From: an uncultured Clostridia bacterium
GTDB lineage: Bacteria > Bacillota > Clostridia > Oscillospirales > Ruminococcaceae
Length of the DNA: 64,000 nt
NCBI GenBank assembly: GCA_945923775.1
Contig: CAMELR010000001.1
Span: 124,001 to 188,000 of the forward strand
Direction of reading: 5' to 3'
Part shown: positions 24,292 through 33,599 of the stretch, in pieces
Layout of the letters: each line of letters opens with the position of its first letter
Position numbering within the stretch: the first letter of the stretch is position 1
Notes under the pieces: model-generated
What the model saw: only the letters and a program-made list of their open reading frames with translations
The model's database searches: none
What the model was told of the DNA's origin: nothing
Translations under genes and position numbers: made by a program

Positions 24292-26697
24292 TTACTTGCC
24301 GTCCACTGTTATCTCGCCGTCCTGAGAGCCTATGCTTATCTCGGAAAGCGGCTGCTCTGCGTGGTCGATTATCAGCTCCGCGATTTTATCCTCGATGTCG
24401 CTGCGGATCACGCGGCGGATATCTCTGCCGCCGTACTTCCCGCCGAACGCCTTCTGAGCCACAGCCTTGTACGCGTCGTCGGTGATGTGGAGCGCGATCT
24501 TCTTCTCCGCGAGCGGAGCCTCCAGCTCGTGCAGCATGAGCTTCGCAATGTCCGCGTAGTTCTCAACTGTTAACGGGTGGAAAACAATGATCTCGTCCAC
24601 GCGGGCGATGAACTCCGGTCTGAGGAAGTCGCGGAGGCCCTTCATTGCGCGCTCCTTGCTGATATCGCCCTCGGTCTTGGTGAAGCCAACGCTGTTTGTT
24701 CCGGTGGAGCTTCCCGCGTTGGAGGTCATGCAGATGATGGTGTTTTCAAAGCTTACGGAGCGGCCGTGCGCGTCGTTTATTTTGCCCTCGTCGAGTATCT
24801 GGAGCAGGATATTCATTACGTCCGGGTGAGCCTTCTCTATCTCATCGAAAAGTATCACGGAATAGGGCTTGCGGCGTACCTTTTCAGTGAGCTGACCCGC
24901 CTCGTCGTAGCCAACATATCCGGGAGGCGAGCCGATTATCTTGGACACGCTGTGCTTCTCCATGAACTCCGACATATCAAGCCTGATGAGCGGCTCCACG
25001 GTGTCGAACATCTCGTTTGCCAGAACTTTAACAAGCTCGGTCTTGCCGACGCCGGTCGGGCCTACGAAAATGAACGAAGCGGGTCTGCGGCGCTCCGTGA
25101 GCTGAACCCTGGTGCGCTTTATAGCCTTTGCGACCAGCTCGCACGCCTCGTCTTGGCCGATAACGTGCTCCTTGAGGTGCTGCTCCAGCGTACCGATACG
25201 CTTGTACTCCGCCTCCTGTATCTTGTTGGCGGGAATTCCGGTCCACAGCTCGATGACCTTGGAAAGATCCTCCATCGTGACCTGCACGTTCTCGGCTTCC
25301 TTCTTTATCTTGTCGATGCTGTCGGAGGTCTGCGCGATCTGCATTTTGATCTCCGCCATCTTTTCGTAGTCCTTGTCGCTTGCTTCCGCGAGCTTGCTCT
25401 CGTCCACGCGAAGCTCCGCCAGCTTGGATTTCAGCTTTTCGTACTCGGTTATCGCCGGGCTTCCGAGACTTGCGCATGCGCAGGATTCGTCCAGCAGGTC
25501 GATAGCCTTGTCAGGCAGGAATCTGTCGTTGATATAGCGTTCCGAAAGCACCGCGCACATACGCGTTATCTCCGGTGAGGCCTTCACCTTGTGGTGCTCC
25601 TCGTAGTATCCCTTGATACCCTCAAGCAGCTTCACGGTGTCCTCGATGGACGGCTCGTTGACCGTTACCGGCTGGAAGCGGCGCTCCAGCGCGCTGTCCT
25701 TCTCGATGTACTTGCGGTACTCGTTGAACGTGGTCGCGCCTATAACCTGGAGCTCCCCGCGGGAAAGCGCCGGCTTGAACATATTTCCGGCGTTCATGGT
25801 TCCCTCGGAATCTCCGGTGCCGACCAGGTTGTGCACCTCGTCGATGAACAGGATAACGTTTCCTGCGTTCTTTACCTCGTCGATAAGGGACTTCACGCGG
25901 CTCTCAAACTGACCTCTGAACTGTGTTCCCGCTACCAGCGCGGTGAGGTCGAGCAGGTAAAGCTCCTTGCCCTGGAGCCTGAACGGAACGTCCCCGCTTG
26001 CAAGCTTCAGCGCGATACCCTCGGCGATGGCGGTCTTTCCGACGCCGGGTTCGCCGATAAGGCAGGGATTGTTCTTCGTCCTGCGGGAAAGTATCTGGAT
26101 AACTCTGCCGATTTCCTTGTCCCTGCCGATAATGCGGTCGATTTTGCCGTCCTTTGCGCGGCGGGTGAGGTTTGTGCAGAACGTCTCAAGAGTTCTGCGC
26201 TTCTTGTCGGTCTTTTCCTGCTTTTTCTTCGGGGACTTCGCTTTCGCTTCCTCGTTCAGCTTATCCATATCGTCCTTGCTGAGGGCGCCCTCGAACGGCT
26301 CGAACATCTTCTTGAAGAACTCCGGCATGGTGTTTGCCCCGCCCTTCTGGAACAGTTCGTCCTTCTTGTCAGGGTCGTCGGAGTCGTCGCCGTCGTCTTC
26401 GGAATCATCATCGTCCGGGTCGGAGTCGTGCGGCTTGAATCCGTTCGTGATGTCCTCGAAGCCTATATTCTTGAGCAGCTCCGGATCGGGATTGCCGTTC
26501 TCGTCAAACATGGAATCGTAGGCGTTCTCAAAATCCTCCTCGGAAATACCCATCTGCTTGAGGTACTCGTCGACCTGCGGAATCCCCATTTCCTTGGCGC
26601 ATCTCAGGCACAGACCCTCGTTGCGGCGCTCAGTACCCTGCATCGAGGATATGAACACCACCGCGGGACGCTTCTTGCATCTGGAACACATCATCAT
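24292..26697 (-). CDS. clpE: ATP-dependent Clp protease ATPase subunit, ClpE type
   Basis: An 801-aa Hsp100 with an N-terminal zinc finger (CSRC at 4-7 and CLRC at 30-33) like ClpE and UvrB/C-motif-associated ATPases. A very acidic linker (DDDDSEDDGDDSDDPD) follows. NBD1 has GEPGVGKTAIAEG and Walker B ILFIDEVHNL; NBD2 has [12 protein letters not shown] and VILFDEIEKAH. The double Clp-N repeats of ClpC are missing, favouring ClpE. It would unfold proteins for ClpP, whose gene lies 12 kb away. The gene follows the CvpA-like gene by about 42 bases. Confidence 0.93.
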   Translation of the reverse strand: MMMCSRCKKRPAVVFISSMQGTERRNEGLCLRCAKEMGIPQVDEYLKQMGISEEDFENAYDSMFDENGNPDPELLKNIGFEDITNGFKPHDSDPDDDDSEDDGDDSDDPDKKDELFQKGGANTMPEFFKKMFEPFEGALSKDDMDKLNEEAKAKSPKKKQEKTDKKRRTLETFCTNLTRRAKDGKIDRIIGRDKEIGRVIQILSRRTKNNPCLIGEPGVGKTAIAEGIALKLASGDVPFRLQGKELYLLDLTALVAGTQFRGQFESRVKSLIDEVKNAGNVILFIDEVHNLVGTGDSEGTMNAGNMFKPALSRGELQVIGATTFNEYRKYIEKDSALERRFQPVTVNEPSIEDTVKLLEGIKGYYEEHHKVKASPEITRMCAVLSERYINDRFLPDKAIDLLDESCACASLGSPAITEYEKLKSKLAELRVDESKLAEASDKDYEKMAEIKMQIAQTSDSIDKIKKEAENVQVTMEDLSKVIELWTGIPANKIQEAEYKRIGTLEQHLKEHVIGQDEACELVAKAIKRTRVQLTERRRPASFIFVGPTGVGKTELVKVLANEMFDTVEPLIRLDMSEFMEKHSVSKIIGSPPGYVGYDEAGQLTEKVRRKPYSVILFDEIEKAHPDVMNILLQILDEGKINDAHGRSVSFENTIICMTSNAGSSTGTNSVGFTKTEGDISKERAMKGLRDFLRPEFIARVDEIIVFHPLTVENYADIAKLMLHELEAPLAEKKIALHITDDAYKAVAQKAFGGKYGGRDIRRVIRSDIEDKIAELIIDHAEQPLSEISIGSQDGEITVDGK

Positions 26698-26739
26698 AGT
26701 TTATACCACCTTTGCATGAAATCGCAGCCTAGCTGCACT

Positions 26740-27774
26740 TTATGTCAGAAAATTCAGGAATTCAAAGTTGTAGAAATACCTGAAAACGAAAGTCGAATCG
26801 ATCGCGGTATCGTTGAGCAGCAGGACATTTCCGCCGCTGAGCGTAACGATGAACCGCACGAGAATGCAGATAACGCATATCGAGATAAGTCCGCTGACCG
26901 CTCCGCAGACGCCGCCGAGAAGTCCGTTGACGCTGCCGATGACCGGTATCTTGTTGACCACCTTGAGCAGCCGCGCGACTATATCCAGAACGCAGCTAAC
27001 CACAATGAAGATGATTGCGAAGAAAATTGTTTTCATCACCAGCGTGAACGCCGGACGGAGCATATGGTCGATCACCGCGCTCTTGACCGACGATGAACAG
27101 TCGATCATAGTCAGCACAAGCGACCTCACCATTGATATCTCACCGTCGCTGATACCCTGGGAGATATCCTGGAACTGAGCCGGGAACATTCCCCCGATAA
27201 TGCCGACGTACTCCTGAATGCCGCTTATCATCGGGCTTGCGGCCAGCTTCACTGCGATGACCTGCGCCGTAGCGAGCTTACCAAGCCCGTACGCATTGAT
27301 ATCCGCCATGGTGAACTCAGCCGTTTTGCCGTTCATGTGGGCGTAGTCCTCGCTGCTGCCGAATCCGAACTTGCTGAGGTCTGCGCTTTCAAAGCCGGTG
27401 CCGCTGAGGTCTACGTTTGAAAGGTCGAATACGACCTTATCGGTCCCGGAGTAATCCGGAGTTATCTCAGAAACCGGCGTCCCGGAGATCTTCACGCTGT
27501 CGAAATCCATACCGGAAAGCCCGCTGAGCGTTATGCTGCTCATATTGTCGTCGAGGGTCTGGCTGACCGCCTCAGTGAGCGGCTTCTCGACCATCGAGGT
27601 ATACACAAGCTCCGTAAGCGGAGTGCTGAACGTCATCGCGCAGAAGAATCCCACGAACACGGCCGCGATCCCGACCACCGCGCTGACGAATCCGCGCTTT
27701 GCCCCGCTGAATATCGCGAACACCAGAACTACCGCGATCAATATATCATAAACTATCGCAAACTGCGATCCCAT
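26740..27774 (-). CDS. CvpA family membrane protein
   Basis: A 344-aa protein. Its first part (IVYDILIAVVLVFAIFSGAKRGFVSAVVGI) is the CvpA/colicin V production signature, with four predicted helices split between the N-terminus (~8-45) and the end (~230-320), the latter including VVSCVLDIVARLLKVVNKIPVIGSVNGLLG. An unusually long extracytoplasmic insert of about 170 residues separates them. CvpA proteins are linked to envelope integrity, but their mechanism is unknown. The gene is 16 bases downstream of the DUF5711 gene. Confidence 0.85.
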   Translation of the reverse strand: MGSQFAIVYDILIAVVLVFAIFSGAKRGFVSAVVGIAAVFVGFFCAMTFSTPLTELVYTSMVEKPLTEAVSQTLDDNMSSITLSGLSGMDFDSVKISGTPVSEITPDYSGTDKVVFDLSNVDLSGTGFESADLSKFGFGSSEDYAHMNGKTAEFTMADINAYGLGKLATAQVIAVKLAASPMISGIQEYVGIIGGMFPAQFQDISQGISDGEISMVRSLVLTMIDCSSSVKSAVIDHMLRPAFTLVMKTIFFAIIFIVVSCVLDIVARLLKVVNKIPVIGSVNGLLGGVCGAVSGLISICVICILVRFIVTLSGGNVLLLNDTAIDSTFVFRYFYNFEFLNFLT

Positions 27775-27789
27775 AAACAGCCTCCTTAA

Positions 27790-28935
27790 TCAAGTCAGAT
27801 CCACCTTCTGAACGGTGTTGTAGCCAAGCAGATAGGCGCTGCTTCCTATAACAAGCATGTCTGAGTAATCGTCCTGCAGCTCCTTTTCGGAGACTACGTT
27901 CAGCCCCTCGTCGAACACTGTCAGAGTGCGCTTGCTGAGGGAATACACGTTCTTTCCTTCCGCGCACACCCTGGTAACGTTCTGAAGTCCTGCCGCAGCG
28001 GTCGCTTCCAGCGTATCATCGTAGACCGTCAGGACTTTCCCCCCGGCGCTGTCGCTGAACATCACCGCGTGGAGTTCCCCGCCGGGTATCTGAGAAACGT
28101 TCTTGATAAACTCCGTCTGAGCCGAGATATCGCCGGTATCCGCGTCGAGAATGTACGCTCCCCCGGCGGTAACTGCGAACAGCTCCTTACCGGACTGCTC
28201 CAGCGAAAACACCATGTGATTCCCGAGGTAGGTCTCCCAGACGCTGCCCTCCGCGTTGTCAAGGTCGAAGCGCAGCAGCCTGTACTCCAGCTCGCCGTTG
28301 TCCGCGCCGCAGACCGCCGCGAAAATGCTGCTGTCGTCCTGCGAGAACACCACCCGGTCGATGAGATACAACGGCGAAGCCCAGCGGAATATCTGCTGAC
28401 CATCCCCGTTGAAAACGAACAGGCAGTTTGAATATTTCGAGGACTTCGTGACCACCGCGCTGCGCTCGCCGTTGCTTACCTGCGCGAAATCTATCGTGTC
28501 CTCAGTGGCGGTGCTGAATATCTCCCCGGAACGGTTGTAGAGCTGAAGCTCCCTGCCGTTGCGGTCGTAGATGAGCGCGCGACGGGAGTTGCTCGACAGC
28601 GCCGGGGACTGCAGTCCGTGCTGGGCGCTGGTTATCATCGCGCCGTCTGAGTTATAGGTATAGAAGTAGGTATCCGTCAGCAGGCAGAAATTGTCGCCCA
28701 GCTCGTCAAGGACATAATCGGTGCTTCCCGGCAGGTCGACCGGAAATCCGCCTTTGCCGACGTCAAGCGCGGCGTCCTTCAGCGGAGCGATAATCTTTCC
28801 CCAGTTGAGCGCGATGAACAGAGCGATAAGCCCGAACAGCACAAGTATGGCTATGTTGAGCCTTACCCTTCGGAGCCTCCGCTTTTTTCTGAACTCGTTT
28901 ATGTCGTTTCTTTTATCCATTCTGTACTTCTGCAC
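27790..28935 (-). CDS. DUF5711-like membrane-anchored beta-propeller protein
   Basis: A 381-aa protein with a highly basic N-terminus (KKRRLRRVRLN), one membrane segment (IAILVLFGLIALFIAL) and an outside domain made of repeated beta strands (LYDRNG, YNRSGE, ILDADTG), suggesting a propeller. This matches what I recall of DUF5711 proteins from Clostridia. The track start is a GTG; MDKRNDINEF at 28920 is an alternative, and a TATAAT hexamer at 28952-28957 lacks a good -35. Function is unknown; the adjacent CvpA protein suggests an envelope role. Confidence 0.8.
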   Translation of the reverse strand: MQKYRMDKRNDINEFRKKRRLRRVRLNIAILVLFGLIALFIALNWGKIIAPLKDAALDVGKGGFPVDLPGSTDYVLDELGDNFCLLTDTYFYTYNSDGAMITSAQHGLQSPALSSNSRRALIYDRNGRELQLYNRSGEIFSTATEDTIDFAQVSNGERSAVVTKSSKYSNCLFVFNGDGQQIFRWASPLYLIDRVVFSQDDSSIFAAVCGADNGELEYRLLRFDLDNAEGSVWETYLGNHMVFSLEQSGKELFAVTAGGAYILDADTGDISAQTEFIKNVSQIPGGELHAVMFSDSAGGKVLTVYDDTLEATAAAGLQNVTRVCAEGKNVYSLSKRTLTVFDEGLNVVSEKELQDDYSDMLVIGSSAYLLGYNTVQKVDLT

Positions 28936-28963
28936 CAGCCTTCCCCAAGCTATTATACATCGG

Positions 28964-29710
28964 TCAATATGTTACACGGTTGAGGTACAGACCCTCCGGC
29001 GGGAGCGTCTTGCCTGCAAGGCTGCGGTCTCCGGTCTGGAGTGCCCGCCTTATGTCGTCAGTGGTGAGCTTCCCTTCGTTTATATAGATGAGCGTTCCCG
29101 CGCATATCCTCACCATATTGTACAGGAATCCGCTGCCGCTTATCCTCAGCTCGCACACGTCGTCCTCCTTCATTGAAGCCGTGAAGCTGTATATCTCCCT
29201 CACGGTGGACTTCATGCGAGCCTTTCCCTCTGCCCGGCAGAACGCCGCGAAATCGTGCTCCCCGACCAGGAGCCGCGCCGCTTCGTTCATCTTATCAAGG
29301 TCGAGCGGATAGGGGTAGTGGTACGCAAGGTTCTGCAAAAAAACGTCCCTCTGAACGGTATTCGCGATGAGGTATACATATTCCTTGCTTTTTGTGCAGT
29401 ATCTCGCGTGGAAGTCCTCCGGGGCGTCCTCGCAGGAGAGCACCGCGATATCCGGCGGAAGCAGCGTGTTCATTCCCTTCACGAAGCCCTCGCAGGGTAT
29501 CCTGCTGTCAACGTGGACGTTAAAGCAGAACTGCCGCGCGTGCACTCCGGTATCCGTCCGGGAGCAGCCGTAGATCACCGGCGCGGGGATCTTCAGCAGC
29601 TTTCCTATGCTGTTCTCGACTACCTCCTGAACGGTCAGGGCGTTGTCCTGCCGCTGGAATCCGTGGTAGGCGGCGCCATTGTAGGCTATGAAAACCTTTA
29701 AATTTCGCAA
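28964..29710 (-). CDS. truA: tRNA pseudouridine synthase A
   Basis: A 248-aa enzyme modifying U38-U40 in the tRNA anticodon stem. The catalytic Asp is in SRTDTGVHARQ; other blocks are KVFIAYNGAAYHGFQRQ, FHARYCTKSKEY and FLYNMVRICAGTL. The track ORF reaches 30256, but its first ~180 residues are antisense-frame shadow of ecfT. I place the start at the TTG at 29710, with GAGGTGAGG immediately upstream. It is 20 bases past ecfT, the usual ecfA-ecfA-ecfT-truA order of Firmicutes. Confidence 0.96.
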   Translation of the reverse strand: MRNLKVFIAYNGAAYHGFQRQDNALTVQEVVENSIGKLLKIPAPVIYGCSRTDTGVHARQFCFNVHVDSRIPCEGFVKGMNTLLPPDIAVLSCEDAPEDFHARYCTKSKEYVYLIANTVQRDVFLQNLAYHYPYPLDLDKMNEAARLLVGEHDFAAFCRAEGKARMKSTVREIYSFTASMKEDDVCELRISGSGFLYNMVRICAGTLIYINEGKLTTDDIRRALQTGDRSLAGKTLPPEGLYLNRVTY

Positions 29711-29730
29711 ATCCTCACCTCGCTGGGCAG

Positions 29731-30543
29731 TTACGGCAGAACCGGGAAGCAGTTTATAACGATGACCGCCGCCAGAAGCAGCAGCATACAGCCGATGGCA
29801 ACGTAGTCCCTCGGAGCCGTGTGCATTACACGAAGCCTCGTACGGCCCTCTCCGCCGTGATAGCAGCGGCATTCCATCGCGGTCGCAAGCTCGTTGGCGC
29901 GCTTGAACGCCGAAACGAACAGCGGTATCAGCACCGGTATCAGCGACTTTGCCTTTTTGACAAGTCCGCCGGTGTCCATCTCCGCGCCGCGGGCCTTCTG
30001 CGCGGACATTATCTTGTCCGTTTCCTCGACCAGCGTGGGTATGAAACGCAGCGCAATGGTCATCATCATTGAAAGCTCGTGCACCGGGACGTGTATCTTC
30101 TTCAGCGGCGAAAGGAGCCGCTCGATGGCGTCGGTGAGCATTATCGGGGAGGTCGTGTAGGTCAGCAGAGACATGCCGACGATAAGCGTGATAACGCGTA
30201 TCAGCATGAACAGCGCCGTATTGACGCCCTCCGGGTATATCTCGATGAACTCCCACTTGAACAGCGGAGTTTCACCCTTGACGAAAAACAGGTTGAGAAT
30301 GCCGGTGAAAATCATCAGCGGAAGGATAGGCTTCACGCTTTTCAGGATCATGACGAGCTTTATCCTCGCCAGCATGTAGCACATCACCATGAAGAGCATT
30401 CCCAGCAGCAGACCGGTGTAGCTCTGCGCGGTAAACAGAATAACAAGGTACAGTATATCCAGAACGAGCTTTACGCGGCTGTCGAGCCTGTGTATGACCG
30501 AATTACCCGGGAAGTACTGCCCTATCGTAATATCCTTTATCAT
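29731..30543 (-). CDS. ecfT: Energy-coupling factor transporter transmembrane protein EcfT
   Basis: A 270-aa membrane scaffold that links ECF ATPases to vitamin-specific S components. Motifs in the coupling helices are QKARGAEMDTGG and AMECRCYHGGEGRTR, the second a variant of the usual ARGY. About five helices are predicted. It follows the fused ATPase by ~20 bases. The substrate is set by S components, none of which is in the window. Confidence 0.95.
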   Translation of the reverse strand: MIKDITIGQYFPGNSVIHRLDSRVKLVLDILYLVILFTAQSYTGLLLGMLFMVMCYMLARIKLVMILKSVKPILPLMIFTGILNLFFVKGETPLFKWEFIEIYPEGVNTALFMLIRVITLIVGMSLLTYTTSPIMLTDAIERLLSPLKKIHVPVHELSMMMTIALRFIPTLVEETDKIMSAQKARGAEMDTGGLVKKAKSLIPVLIPLFVSAFKRANELATAMECRCYHGGEGRTRLRVMHTAPRDYVAIGCMLLLLAAVIVINCFPVLP

Positions 30544-30562
30544 CTTTTGTTCTAGTCCTTAC

Positions 30563-32323
30563 TTATCTTATCAGCGGAAGCAGACGCTCAGCCGCTCTCT
30601 GTGTGGTGTAGATGTCATTCCCGATATCCGTGCCGAGGGATTTCAGGATATGGCTCATTCTGGTTATCTGCGGAACGTCGAGGCCTATCTTCGCGAGCTC
30701 GTCCGTCCGGGCGAATACCCTGTCCACCGTGTCGTAGCAGAACAGGCGGCTCTTGTTCATTACAAGCACCTTTCCGGCGTACTTCACGATGTCCTCCATC
30801 GAGTGGGATACAAGCAGTATCGTCTTGCCGTATTCATCGTGGTATTTCTTTATCTGCGCGAGTATCTTGTCGCGCCCCTTGGGGTCGAGACCCGCCGCCG
30901 GCTCGTCGAGGATAAGCACCTCGGGGTCCATCGCGAGGACTCCCGCGAGGGCGGCTCTTCTCTGCTGGCCTCCGGAAAGCTCAAACGGAGACCTGTCCAG
31001 CAGGTGGACGATATCCATGCTCTCGGCGGCGCTCCTTACGCGCTTCTGTATCTCCTCTTCGGAAAGACCCATGTTCTTCGGACCGTAGGCGATGTCCTTC
31101 GCGACAGTCTCCTCAAAGAGCTGGTGCTCCGAATACTGGAACACAAGCCCAACCTTGAAACGTATGTCGCGTATATTCACGTCCTTGCTCCAGATGTCTG
31201 CGCCGTCAACCAGCACGCGCCCGGAGGTCGGCTTCACAAGCCCGTCGAAATGCTGTATCAGCGTGGACTTGCCGCTTCCGGTGTGCCCGATTATCCCGAC
31301 GAACTCGCCCTGACGTATCTTCAGGTCGACGCTGTTCACCGCGGTCTTTTCAAAAGGGGTGCCGATACTATACTTGTAAGTCACCTTGTCGCATTCCAGC
31401 ACCACCGGGCGCTTGTCGTCCTCTGCGGCTTCCTTCGCGGGAGGTATCTCCGCGCTCCTGCCCTTTGTGAGGTTGAACAGAGCCTCTGCGCACTCCTGCT
31501 CGCCGATTATTTCCGTGGAAATGTCCACGCCCTTCTCGCGAAGCTCCTCGCACAGCTCAGTCACCTGCGGGACGTCCAGCCCGACGGAGCGAAGTTTCTT
31601 CACCTGCGAGAATATCTTCTTCGGAACGTCGTCCATGATGATATTGCCGCCGTCCATCACGACCACGCGGTCAGCCTGCGCGGCTTCGTCCATGTAGTGC
31701 GTGATGAGGACTACCGTTATTCCCTTTTCGCGGTTGAGCGTGTGGATAGTCTCCATGACCTCCCGCCTGCCCTTGGGGTCGAGCATTGCGGTAGGCTCGT
31801 CCATGACGATACAGCGCGGCTGCATTGCGATAACTCCCGCGATGGCAACGCGCTGCTTCTGACCGCCCGAAAGCTGGTGCGGAGCATGCTCACGGTACTC
31901 GTACATGTCGACCTGTTTCAGAGCGTCGTCGACGCGCTGACGGATTTCCGGCTGGGGAATTCCCATGTTCTCCGGCGCGAATGCAACGTCCTCCTCGACG
32001 ATGGTAGCGACCAGCTGGTTATCCGGATTCTGGAACACCATGCCCACCGTCTGGCGGATATCAAACAGCCTGTCCTCGTCGGAGGTATCTATGCCCGCGA
32101 CCGTGACCCTGCCGGAGGTCGGCGTGAGTATCGCGTTGAAGTGCTTCGCAAGCGTGGATTTTCCGCAGCCGTTGTGTCCCAGCACCGCAAGGAACTGCCC
32201 CTCCGGAACGGACAGGGAAACGTCCTTCAGCACCGGATTGCGGCCTACTTCCTTGCCGTCCTCGTCGTAGCTGATGTAATCAAAGCAAAGGTTTTCGACT
32301 TCTATAATGTTCAAGTGATTCAC
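30563..32323 (-). CDS. Fused EcfA1-EcfA2 ATPase of the ECF transporter
   Basis: One 586-aa chain containing two complete ABC ATPases. Domain 1: Walker [10 protein letters not shown] (49-57), LSGGQKQR (151), Walker [13 protein letters not shown]. Domain 2: GHTGSGKST (346-354), LSGGQQRR (449), [12 protein letters not shown]. Both have the Q-helix-associated VFQNPDNQ and VFQYSEHQ that typify EcfA1 and EcfA2. Usually these are separate genes. The linker (~285-305) is charged and Ala-rich. The track GTG start may instead be the TTG three codons in, which has GGGTG in front. Both ATPase sites look intact. Confidence 0.95.
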   Translation of the reverse strand: MNHLNIIEVENLCFDYISYDEDGKEVGRNPVLKDVSLSVPEGQFLAVLGHNGCGKSTLAKHFNAILTPTSGRVTVAGIDTSDEDRLFDIRQTVGMVFQNPDNQLVATIVEEDVAFAPENMGIPQPEIRQRVDDALKQVDMYEYREHAPHQLSGGQKQRVAIAGVIAMQPRCIVMDEPTAMLDPKGRREVMETIHTLNREKGITVVLITHYMDEAAQADRVVVMDGGNIIMDDVPKKIFSQVKKLRSVGLDVPQVTELCEELREKGVDISTEIIGEQECAEALFNLTKGRSAEIPPAKEAAEDDKRPVVLECDKVTYKYSIGTPFEKTAVNSVDLKIRQGEFVGIIGHTGSGKSTLIQHFDGLVKPTSGRVLVDGADIWSKDVNIRDIRFKVGLVFQYSEHQLFEETVAKDIAYGPKNMGLSEEEIQKRVRSAAESMDIVHLLDRSPFELSGGQQRRAALAGVLAMDPEVLILDEPAAGLDPKGRDKILAQIKKYHDEYGKTILLVSHSMEDIVKYAGKVLVMNKSRLFCYDTVDRVFARTDELAKIGLDVPQITRMSHILKSLGTDIGNDIYTTQRAAERLLPLIR

Positions 32324-32331
32324 CCGTTATC

Positions 32332-33195
32332 TCAAAAATGTACTATTGCGGTGCTTCCTGCGGGGAGCGGCATACCGGTCTGCTTTACCGGAAGCCCTAT
32401 CTCCTGGGAATCCACCGTGATATCGAACCGCTTACCGACGGTCATTTGCAGGAGGTAGCTCATAACGCTGGCGGAAAGTCCGGTCGTGTAGCTGTTCAGA
32501 AGCACGAACAGCGGCTTGTCCGAAAGGAGCTGCGTACAGCTCTCCATCAGGTCGTAAATGCAGTCCTCAAGCTTCCACATTTCGCCGTTGGTTCCCCTGC
32601 CGTAGCTGGGAGGGTCGAGTATAATGCCGTCGTAGCGGTTCCCGCGGCGTATCTCGCGGTTGATGAACTTCTGCGCGTCATCGACTATCCAGCGTATCGG
32701 CTTGTCAGAAAGCCCGGAGAGCTTCGCGTTGGTGCGCGCCCAGTCGACCATGCCCTTCACAGCGTCCACATGGCACACGGAGGCTCCCGCCGCAGCGCAT
32801 GCCAGCGTAGCTCCGCCGGTGTAGGCGAACAGGTTCAGCACGTTTATCGGGCGGTCTGCGCCGCGGATCGCGTTCATGCAGTAATCCCAGTTGACCGCCT
32901 GCTCCGGGAACAGCCCGGTGTGCTTGAATCCGGTGGGCTTCACCATGAAGGTGAGTTCCCCGTACTTTATCTGCCAGCTCTCTGGGAGCTTCCTGCGGTA
33001 ATCCCAGGAGCCTCCGCCGGAGGACGAGCGGTTGTACTTTGCGTGAGCGGTGCGCCATTCCGGAGCCTCGCCGGAGCATTTCCAGATTATCTGCGGGTCG
33101 GGGCGGATAAGGGTGACGTCGCCCCAGCGCTCCAGCCGCTCGCCGTCTGATGTGTCGATTAGGCAGTAGTCCTGCCACTTGTCTGAAAGTCTCAT
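32332..33195 (-). CDS. SAM-dependent rRNA methyltransferase-like protein (RlmI/RlmK-related)
   Basis: A 287-aa class I methyltransferase. The SAM site is NLFAYTGGATLACAAAGA with the acidic end VCHVDAVKG; the substrate motif is ILDPPSYGRG, typical of m5C/m2G RNA methyltransferases of the RlmI/RlmK fold; FPEQAVNWDYC precedes the Rossmann core. It lacks a PUA domain. I start it at the ATG at 33195 with AGAGGACAC upstream, not the track start at 33249, which overlaps the Imm1-like gene. The exact rRNA base cannot be inferred. Confidence 0.85.
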   Translation of the reverse strand: MRLSDKWQDYCLIDTSDGERLERWGDVTLIRPDPQIIWKCSGEAPEWRTAHAKYNRSSSGGGSWDYRRKLPESWQIKYGELTFMVKPTGFKHTGLFPEQAVNWDYCMNAIRGADRPINVLNLFAYTGGATLACAAAGASVCHVDAVKGMVDWARTNAKLSGLSDKPIRWIVDDAQKFINREIRRGNRYDGIILDPPSYGRGTNGEMWKLEDCIYDLMESCTQLLSDKPLFVLLNSYTTGLSASVMSYLLQMTVGKRFDITVDSQEIGLPVKQTGMPLPAGSTAIVHF

Positions 33196-33229
33196 TCTTG
33201 TGTCCTCTTTATTTTCACTCGGCAGAAGC

Positions 33230-33589
33230 TCAGATCTTCTCCCACTCAACGCACTCCGGCAGCTTCATTTCCTTCATGAACGCCTCGGCTATCTCGAGTA
33301 TTTTTTCCTCCGGAACTATCTGCCCGCGGTTCAGCTGATACACCTCGCCGTCGATGTTGACGTCAATAGTTCCGTGGCGGGTCTTGTCGCCGATGGAAAC
33401 GTACGCCGTGCCGCCCTCGCTCTCGAAATAGTTGATGGAAGCTCCGTCCTCGCAGCAGAGTATCGCCATGCAGGGGTAGGAATCGGTGCCCTCCCCGAGC
33501 CATATCTCGCCGCAAGCCGCATTCAGCGCGGTTTTGAGTTCATCTTTATCGTTTGCGGGAAAGTTCCCGTTATTTGCACAAACCAGCAT
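33230..33589 (-). CDS. Imm1-like immunity protein (orphan)
   Basis: A 119-aa protein resembling the Imm1 family of contact-dependent/polymorphic-toxin immunity proteins. The pattern includes WLGEGTDSYPCMAILCCEDGA, INYFESEGG, YVSIGD, RGQIVPEEKILEIAEAF and a C-terminal LPECVEW. No toxin, YD-repeat, LXG or WXG gene is nearby. The ATG has GGAGGAAAA immediately upstream. It is 11 bases downstream of glmM and may be co-transcribed with it. Alternative: a domesticated housekeeping protein of this fold. Confidence 0.65.
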   Translation of the reverse strand: MLVCANNGNFPANDKDELKTALNAACGEIWLGEGTDSYPCMAILCCEDGASINYFESEGGTAYVSIGDKTRHGTIDVNIDGEVYQLNRGQIVPEEKILEIAEAFMKEMKLPECVEWEKI

Positions 33590-33599
33590 TTTTCCTCCG

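Noticed and set aside
29711-30256. N-terminal half of the 430-aa ORF containing truA
   Set aside because: It is out-of-frame with ecfT; TruA begins at the TTG at 29710.
30494-32458. 654-aa plus-strand ORF
   Set aside because: Antisense shadow of the fused ECF ATPase; no ribosome site and no recognisable motifs.
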